Source: Monocercomonoides exilis
Taxonomy: Eukaryota > Preaxostyla > Oxymonadida > Polymastigidae
NCBI GenBank assembly: GCA_001643675.2
Contig: LSRY02000027.1
Span: 872,501 to 936,500, forward strand
DNA: 64,000 nt
Reading direction: 5' to 3'
Below are positions 26,801-35,800 of this stretch, in pieces. The position numbers were made by a program, and so were the translations under genes. The notes below the pieces were generated by a model that was not told where the DNA came from, made no database searches, and saw only the letters and a program-made list of their open reading frames with translations. Each line of letters begins with the position of its first letter. Within the stretch, counting starts at the first letter, position 1.

Positions 26801-29800
26801 ACCGTTTCATTGCCATCTGTATATCCTGCCATTGATTCAACAGAAAGCGGTGGTATTCTTTCGGTTGCCCAGAAATTTTCTTGCGTTAGAGATGCCGACA
26901 AATCGGTGCTTGTCACAAATAGATCTTTTCCGAATGATGCATCATTATCACTCAACTCATTTGTATTAAGCAAAAATTTCCATTTGACTTCGAGTGAATT
27001 GAGAGTCAGAAACACCCCTCCTCCTTTTCCAGTGCTGTCGTCCGAAAGAGCGGTGCACATTGTGATGTTATTTCCACTCATTATCCATTCAGCTGTGTCA
27101 TTCAACGAAGCAAAAACAGCTCCCCCACCTGACCTGCTTCCAGATGAAGAACACTTCCAAAATTTATTATTGGTAATAGATATCTTCCAATTTGAAGAAG
27201 ATGATGAAATGCAACTTCCGCTCAAAGAATTTCTCTTGACAGACGTAAATGAGCATCCATCAATAGTCACAGATCCGCAATCAAGCGTTGAAATTGCAGC
27301 TCCATTGACAAGTGTAACGTTTGAAACTGTTAAATTGTGAATTGTCACATAGCATTCTGAAAAAGATAAAAGATCCAGTTGCACCGATGTGACAGTATCG
27401 CAAATAGAGCAACCATCAAAAGAGACAGTTGTTGAATTAGAACATTTAAGCAATGAAGAAGAAAGCGATTCAAAGTATCCAAATGATACATTTGTGAGAG
27501 AAGCACTTCTCCCAAATAGTAATATCAGAGATTCAGAACTTGCTGCTCTTCCCAAAATGGTTGAAGCAGACATTGTAAGAATTCCTGTGCCATTTGCAAT
27601 AAAAAGAGGCACACAAATAATGGGACTTTGCGGGTAAGGTGGTGAATGCTCAAAAGAAAAATTTGAAACGCAAAGTTCACCAGCAATGGCACATGCAAAC
27701 GAAAAATTAAGGGGAACGCTTTCATCATCTAATGGACGAAGTTGACATGATGAAACTGTCAAAATAGATTCCAATACTAAAAATATAGAAGAAAGAGAAC
27801 GCGATGAAGTTACTGTGAACAGAAGCCCATCAACAGTTACAGGAACAGAAGTTTCAATGCAGCTGGTGTCGCCTTCTAATTCTTGTTGAATGTTCAATGA
27901 ATCACGAGGAGTGCTGACTGTTAGTTGCAGCTCGTTATTCGAAAAAGCCACTTTTTGTTTCTGATTCAGCTTTCCAAAAATTACAACTTTTCTTAACGAA
28001 TCATTTTGCAGAGAAAATGAATAGAATAATGTCAAGCATGGATATTCAATGTTTCCGCAAGCTGTGGTATCCTCTGCTCCGGTAACAGTTGATGATACAT
28101 AAAATCCAGAAGGTTTGGGCAAAAAGTAATACTTTAAAGGAACATATATATTCGTTACATCTCCATCAATCCCAATAAAATCTTCGTTTAGCCAATTTTG
28201 ATAATCGAATCCAGAAAAGTGTGCTGTTGAAGCAGAGAGTAATAATGATGGAGAGGCAACAAAAATGTGCTTTCCTTGTTCAGCTTTGTTGTCAAGCCAA
28301 TCATTAGAAGATGAGTTTGTGAGCATAAAATTTGTGTTGGTGCTTGATAGCTCCAAGAACAATCCGCCACCTTTCCCTCCATCATCCTCTTTTGCTTTGC
28401 ATTGCTGAATGAAATTTTGGTTCAAGTTAAATGAAGGAAGATCCCCTTCAAGCTTAACATACATCGCGCCTCCACAAGAGTTTGAAGTTGTGCAACTGGA
28501 TAACCGCATTGTGTTGTTTTGGATGATTATAACACCATTCTCAGCGCTGCACTTAAGGCAAGAACCATTTCCTTCATTGTTGACAATTCCTTGGAAAACT
28601 GTTGTACCGATGGTTATTGAGCCAGATGTGGCTGTCTCAATAAGCGACCCGGAAGTATGCACCAATGATTCAAACGTACAATTGCTGATAGAAATGCTTG
28701 ATAGCGTGCTCAAGGTGACAAGTGAGGCAGTCAAATCAGTGAAATTCTTAAACGTTGTGTCTTGAAGATCCAGTGATGATTGTTCGCTGCACATGATGAA
28801 AGAAGATAAAGATGATGGACGCATCTCGAAAGTGGTGTGAATCAGATTCAAATGACACTCGCCTCCAATTGATGCAAATGGAACGCCATCAAAAAGCAAA
28901 TTCGTTGAAACAGCAGAGAAATCGTATTTAAAGGTGTTGAATGAAACAGTTCCTCCTGTAGCATACAAAAATGAGAATTTGAATCGCTCTGAGTCAGTGC
29001 ATGTTCGTAAAGAGCAAGAAGACACATCCAATGATGCGGAGGTTATTCTAATTGCTGCTGTGAGCGTTGTAGAATCTGTTGTAAACGCAAAGATAAGTGA
29101 AGAAAATGTCCACGGTATGCTAACATCATACATTTCAGCTTCAGTGAAAGAAGTTACATTTGATGTCAGCAGCGAATATGAAGAAGGAGATAACCCTGAT
29201 ATTGAGACAGAACCGCTTGAATAGTTCAAAAGCGATGCTTGCGTTATGGATTCAATAACCTTCACTGAACGAGTCTCATTATCTTGGTGAAGAAATGCTT
29301 GTGCAATGGTTATACATGGATTATTGATCACCCCGCACGATTGATCATCTTGTCCATCGAACTTCACATAAACAGAAGAAAGATCAAACAAAAAATTGCT
29401 TATAGGCAAAATATTCGTCGAATTTTCATTTTCACAGCACTCAAACCCTTGCTGATCCCACTCGATTGGGAAAAATCCAATAAAAGAAGTTGTTGATATC
29501 GCATTTCTAAGTTTCAAAGCATCAATGAATATATTCTTTCCATATTTGGCATAGTTATTATTCCATTGAGCAAGTGAAAAATTGTATATCTTAAAACCAC
29601 AGTTCTCATCAGTCAATCGAAAGAATACTCCTCCTCCCCTTCCTTCGTCGCTAACTGCTGCTGAGCATTGCACAAAAGTGCAGTTGTTCAGGATTGGGGC
29701 GCACACAGCCGAATCAAGTAAAAAGCTAACGGAGCCTCCACTAACACCTCCACCCGAAGAAGTGCATTGAGCAAATGAGCAATTGACAAAAGAGAAGTTC

Positions 29801-32800
29801 TTTGAAGGAGAATCTAAAAGAGTATATCGAGCTAATACAGCCGAGCCGTTGCATCCAATAGAATTTATGCGATTGAATTGCGTGGATGAAAAGGAGATAT
29901 TTGAAGATTCCTCAATGTCAATAAGTGCTTTTGCGGATAGTTCAGCGCAATTCAATGAAGTATCCTCAAATGAAACAAATGCAGAGTTTTTTATTGAAAT
30001 AAACGAGCAATTGAGAATGATTTTTGCTGTTGGATCGATTGCAAAGTCTTCTGGAACAAATGTAAATCTATACAAGCTTGTAAATCCTCCGCTTGCAACC
30101 AGAAAAGTTATAGAAAATGATGGATTTGTTCCTTGAGGCTTTAAAGTGCAATTTGATAGAGTTGTTGCAGAAGCACAAACTTCAAACAAACAAGAAGCAG
30201 AAGCAACGTTTGTAACCTTCAAATTCATTGACTCTATTGTCAGGGGGCTATTCGAAGTCACAATTGCAGTTTCAGCATTCATAGAATTCAAAGAAGCAAC
30301 GTCAAAAATAATGTTCATCTGCGCCGAAGGATTTGTTGGACTTGTGGTGATTTTAACTGACCCGCTATCAAACGTCAATGAATTGTGAATTGTTAATGAA
30401 GAGATAACTGCAATTTCTTTGTTCTCTGAAGTGACTCTGCTCAATGCCACTGGTAATGAGACGCAAGGAAGTTCAGAATGTCCGCATGGAACGGCATTCC
30501 AGCTTGCGCTGTTGTCAACAAATACCTTTTCTAGCTCTCCAAGATAAAAGAAAAGCGAAAAAGCAGGTCTGTCTGAAGAGTCCATCCCAACAGCATCGTT
30601 CAATCCCCAGCACTGTTCATACGAAAAGCCGGGAAGCATTTCGGCTTTCAATGAAGCGTTCAAAGAGGATGCAAAAACAAAAATGTTTGATCCAAATTGT
30701 GCGGCATTATCACTCCATAAAGCAGCAGATGTGGTGTTTTTAATTTCAAAAGTTGAATAATCGGCTGGAATTTCTAAATAAAGTCCTCCTCCTTTTCCTC
30801 CATTTGTGAATGCATCTTCATTTGAAAAAGCGCTTATTGTTTCACCCGCTGCGCACTTTGTCATTCCGCAATTAGAAAATTGCATTGACGATCCTGATTT
30901 AATTTTCAAATAAAGCGCTCCTCCACAAGTTTGAGGAGCAGAAGATGAACAGTTTGTAAAACTATTGTTGGACAGCAAAACATCTGATGACAGATTGCAA
31001 ACAAGAACGCTTGATTGTTTATTTTCGCTGCTTGTACGAGAAATTGAAGAAAAATTTGTGTTGCTGATTGAGATTGAAGATGAACTTTGGGAATCAATAA
31101 GTGAAGTACTCAGAAAAGAAGAAGAAAAATAGCTATTTGTAATTGAAAGAGAAGATGGCTCAGCCATTCTGATAAATGGAAAAGCTAAAGCATTTGTCTC
31201 ACTTGAGGCGGAATTTGAATAATTTAATGTGATTAAACTAACAGAAGATTCTGAAGAAACAGAAATAAAAGGGGCTTCCGTTGATCGCATATTGCTCAGA
31301 AATGATTGGATCCAATAAACAGCTGAAGGACCACCGACATCCAAAAAACTGCTGCCTCTCCAAGTCATATCAGAAAAATTGGCGTTTTCCAAACGAATTA
31401 TTCCATGAAGACAACTTGCAAATGCAAAATGAAACTGTGTATTTCCAGTTGAGACAATCGTGAAATTCAAAACTGTCAAAATAGCATCTTCCGTCATTGT
31501 CTGAAACAGCGAAGTTAAACTACCCAGTGTTGATGAAACTTTAAATTTGGATGAATATACCATAAACTCTGAGGAAATGGGAAGCATAGATGAATAAGAT
31601 GCAGAAGGAGTTGGATTTGAATAAATTTCAATAATTGATGAAGTTGAAGCTGAAGACAAAGAATTTATTTGCGATGGAAATACGTATGCCCCAGTAAATA
31701 CATAGCTTTCCTTCACAAAAATTTTACATCCGGACGAAGCTAGTAAACGGTTCCTTATTGCACCAGGAATATCGCGGCATGGAAATGCAGAACTTCCACA
31801 AGATGTATGCTCAAAGCCACCGTTGATGTATTTGCTGCTATTGGTTTCAAACGCAGTATCAGGGCCATCGATATACGCTTCTGCAGGATTTCTATTCGCA
31901 AGAACGGCTTGAAGAGATATCGGAATCTTGTCATTTCCTTCAAATCCAATAAAAAGATGATACAGCGATGTGTTGCTCATTTGCTCCTCCTGGATATCAC
32001 TGAATCTTCCTTTTTCGTAAAGTATTTCTGTCAAATTCGGACCCATCAAGAATACATTGCATCCGCTGAATGATGAGCATTCAGTGTAAGTGTTGCCCTG
32101 GAAGCTAAAGTTGTGAAGAGCGCTATCGTCAATTAAAGCAGCACAGCCACCAAACCCGTAAGTTGAAGGAGCTTTGCATTTCACGAAGCTGTTGGATATT
32201 AGCTCAAAAGTTTCCGTATTTTGTAAATTGGCATAAATAGCACCACCAAATGTTGATGTGCCGGTTGATGAGCAATTTGTGAAATGATTAAATTGCAGAG
32301 ATAGTTGATCGTTTGAATTGCGCATGCCAACATAATAAACAGCTGATCCGTTTCTGTTTGATTCAACATTCTCAAATGAACAACTGTCCATAAAGAAAGA
32401 ATTGCAATTGGTTATTTGGAGAAATGAAGATGAAATCATGGAAATGTTACTAATTGTGCATAAAGTGAGGCTAACATTTTCCGCATCATCTATTTGGATT
32501 AATGGAGATTGCGGTCCATTGCAGTTGTTGAAAGAAACAGCGTTTGCCGTAAATGCAGATTGAACACTGGATATTAATATGAAAGGTTTATCGCTCAACG
32601 ATGGTAATGTCGAAGAAAAATTACAGTTCGAAGTATACACTAAACCTCCATTTGCTTTCAGAAAAGAGTACTTTATGCCAAGTGGAGACGCAGTATTTGG
32701 AAGAGCACCATTTGCGTTAGCAATTTGGCAATATGCAAATGAAATTGCCCCCGCTGCGCAAAGAAATATGCAATCCTGAGATAAATCAGTTGGCAAACAG

Positions 32801-35800
32801 AAAAAAATTGTATCGATCAGTGTGCTCACATGTGTTTCAATACACGAACCAGCAGTGACAACTCCGTTTAAAGAAAAATTCAACATTTTATTGCTGGCAA
32901 TTCCGGTCATGCTCATTGATGTATCGGCTACGACAAATGGTGAACTTAGATTATATATCGAGTCGCCAAATTGGAAGCGAACATGATCTGTATCACTTCC
33001 AAAATAGTTAAGAGCAAATGTTATTGTGCTGCACGGAAGCTCAGTACTTCCACATCCAGCTATATCAACCCCACTTCGTGAAGATATGAACACAACACCA
33101 GTGTTTCCATTCAAAAATGGCTTTAAGTCAAGAATTTCATCTGTGTTTGGTTGCTCTACTCCTTGAAAGCCCTTTTCTTCAGTCCAGTTGAAATTGCCTT
33201 GGAATGAATTATTTGTGACGACATTGAATAATTTTTTCGACTCAATAAACACATTTTGGCCATGCTCTGCTCTGCACAATGCAAATGCATTATTAATAAG
33301 TTTAAAGGGAGAAATGGTTGTTAGGCACTTCAGATAAATTCCACCTCCTCTTCCTTTAGAGCCAGTTGATGTCTGAGTCTCACATTTAGAAAAAGAAGAT
33401 CCATTAACAATCATATCGTTGCCTTCATTCAGTGAAAAATATGAAGAACCTCCGCAGCATTGAGAGGCTGTTACTGAACACTCAACAAACGAGCATTGCT
33501 CAATCACAGAAGTGTACAAAGGAGTGCGTACGCTTATCGCACCGCCAGAACTAACTGTTTGTGTTATGTTTATAAAAGTCACCAACTGCAAAGTTAATGT
33601 GGCTCCTTCAACAGAAAAAAGCGGCTGTTCATTGGCAGCAGTGTTGGATATCGTTGAATTCACCCACGTCAACGAGGCTCTTTCTTTCGCAACAGCAAGC
33701 CAAGTGCCTGCAGCAGGACTCGACGATTGAGAATATACAAATGAAAACGAAGACACTGAAAGTGATGCTCCGTTGCTGCCTTCAATGAGTGGATTTCTCA
33801 GAGAACGCAGAAGCGGGGCAGTGCAATCAAAAATGTGGAGCAAACCTCCTGTCGCATAAAAAAGGCGCGTCATAAATGGAGACGATGGATCAGAAGCAGA
33901 CAAAGTGCACTGCTCAAATGAAAGCGATCCAGATGACGTGCGACACAAAAACAGACTCTCGTAATTCGGTGAAATGACGATCGAAGGGATTGAAATGGAT
34001 GCACTTAGAAAAATTACAGTTGTTTCTACAATAACAGCTGCTGTAAGAGATGAATTGGTGTTTGTGTGTGTAGTAAAAGAAGGAGTACGCGAAGATGTCG
34101 GGGAAGATTTGATTAACCAGGAGCTGGTTCGCAGAGTGAGCTGTGTTGTGAAGTCAAAATTATTCAATGAAATGCGTTTTTGCGAGAACGAAAAAAAAGA
34201 AGAAGAAGCTAAAAAAGTTGCACATGGAATATCTTCCAAGCCGCAGATATTGCTGTCTTTGCCGTCATCAGAGCTAACCACCACAAAGTCTGGCATATCT
34301 CTGAAAAACAGCTGAATCGGATAACAAGAATCGTCTCCTGTTTCATCGCTCCACAGCATCGACTCAACCTGCGGGTCAGTCGCCATGTTTGCAGCAAACG
34401 AAGCCTGAGCTGACAATCTTGTTAGTCCAGGAGCCTCAACAAACAGCTTCTGCGCTTTGAATGCGGTGCATGATGCAAAAGGATGCGCTCCCATAAACCA
34501 AAACTGAGAGCTTGTTGGAGAGCAACGCAGAGCAACTCCACCACCCATTCTTTGAAACGATGACAGATCTCCAGCGCCACACGATGAGAAAGTCGAAAGC
34601 GTGGAGTTTACCAAGAATTCAGCAGATGACTGCGAAATATAAGCATAAACAGCACCGCCAAAGCCATTTGTTGTTTTTGCATTGAGGATAGACGAGTTTA
34701 TGAATTTTAACGATGAAGTCGATTGACCTAAAATTGCTTCTACAAATGAACCATTTCCTGCTGTTCTCGTTATATCTGAGGCAATCGTTCCATTTGCAAA
34801 CTGAAATTGAGAAGCACCACTAAGTCTGATTGCAGCTTGATCGGTGAGATTAACTTGCGAAATTTCACAGCCTGAAGTGTTGACAGATCCTCCATTAAGA
34901 TCAAAGATAGGGCAGCTTTGCATTGAAAAATGTGAGATTGTAGAGCGATCAAAATTAACTTTCCCACCTTTCAAAGTAATAAGCGGATACAATAACTGAG
35001 ATTCGCTGTTGGTGATGAATGCACACAGTATGAAATTGATTGTTCCAGTTGATGATCCTTCCAAGTCAAGCACAGAACGCGATGAAGCGCTCTGTGAAAT
35101 CGCAAGCTCCGATAGCTGAACAGTTTTTGAAAAGCTTCCTGTTATAAGCCCTTTGCTTACAACAACTGGATTGGCAGATGTCGATTCGGTTTTTCGGATA
35201 GAAACATTCGAGCCAGTAAAAATCCAACCTTGTTCTTCGGAAAACGTTTCATTTGGAAGAACAATCACATTCCTTGCAGCAGTTGTAAGCGATGCAGCAT
35301 AAGCGATTGTCAAGCAAGGGAACAACGAAAGATAACCACAAAACTGGCTATTGCTTCCATTTGAGGCATAGACAAGTATTTCTGACTGCTGATGAGCATC
35401 ATCTGGCTCGATAAGCACTGAAGAAATAGTCGCAGTTCCAATTTGGAAACGCGGCTGTGGGCTGACCGAGCGGCAATGTGTAAAAACGGACTCTTCTCCA
35501 TACACCAAGAGCCAGTTGTTGGATAAGAAGACGTCTGTGGCCCCAGAAGCACCAGCAGAGCCTGATGCGGAATTTTGAACGAATATGTTTTCACTTAAAA
35601 AAATAAGAGGAGATGAAGCTGTATTTTCTGGATAGTCAGAAAAGAAGATAGATCCTTTGCCATTTGAAGTTGAGCACTGATAAAAAATTAATGAAGAGAT
35701 GGAAACTGTGCCGTAGGTACCTGTAACAGCAATTGCACTTCCATGGCTCTGAGATGTTGCATTCTGAATGACGCATTCTTCAATTATCGACCCAGCAAGA

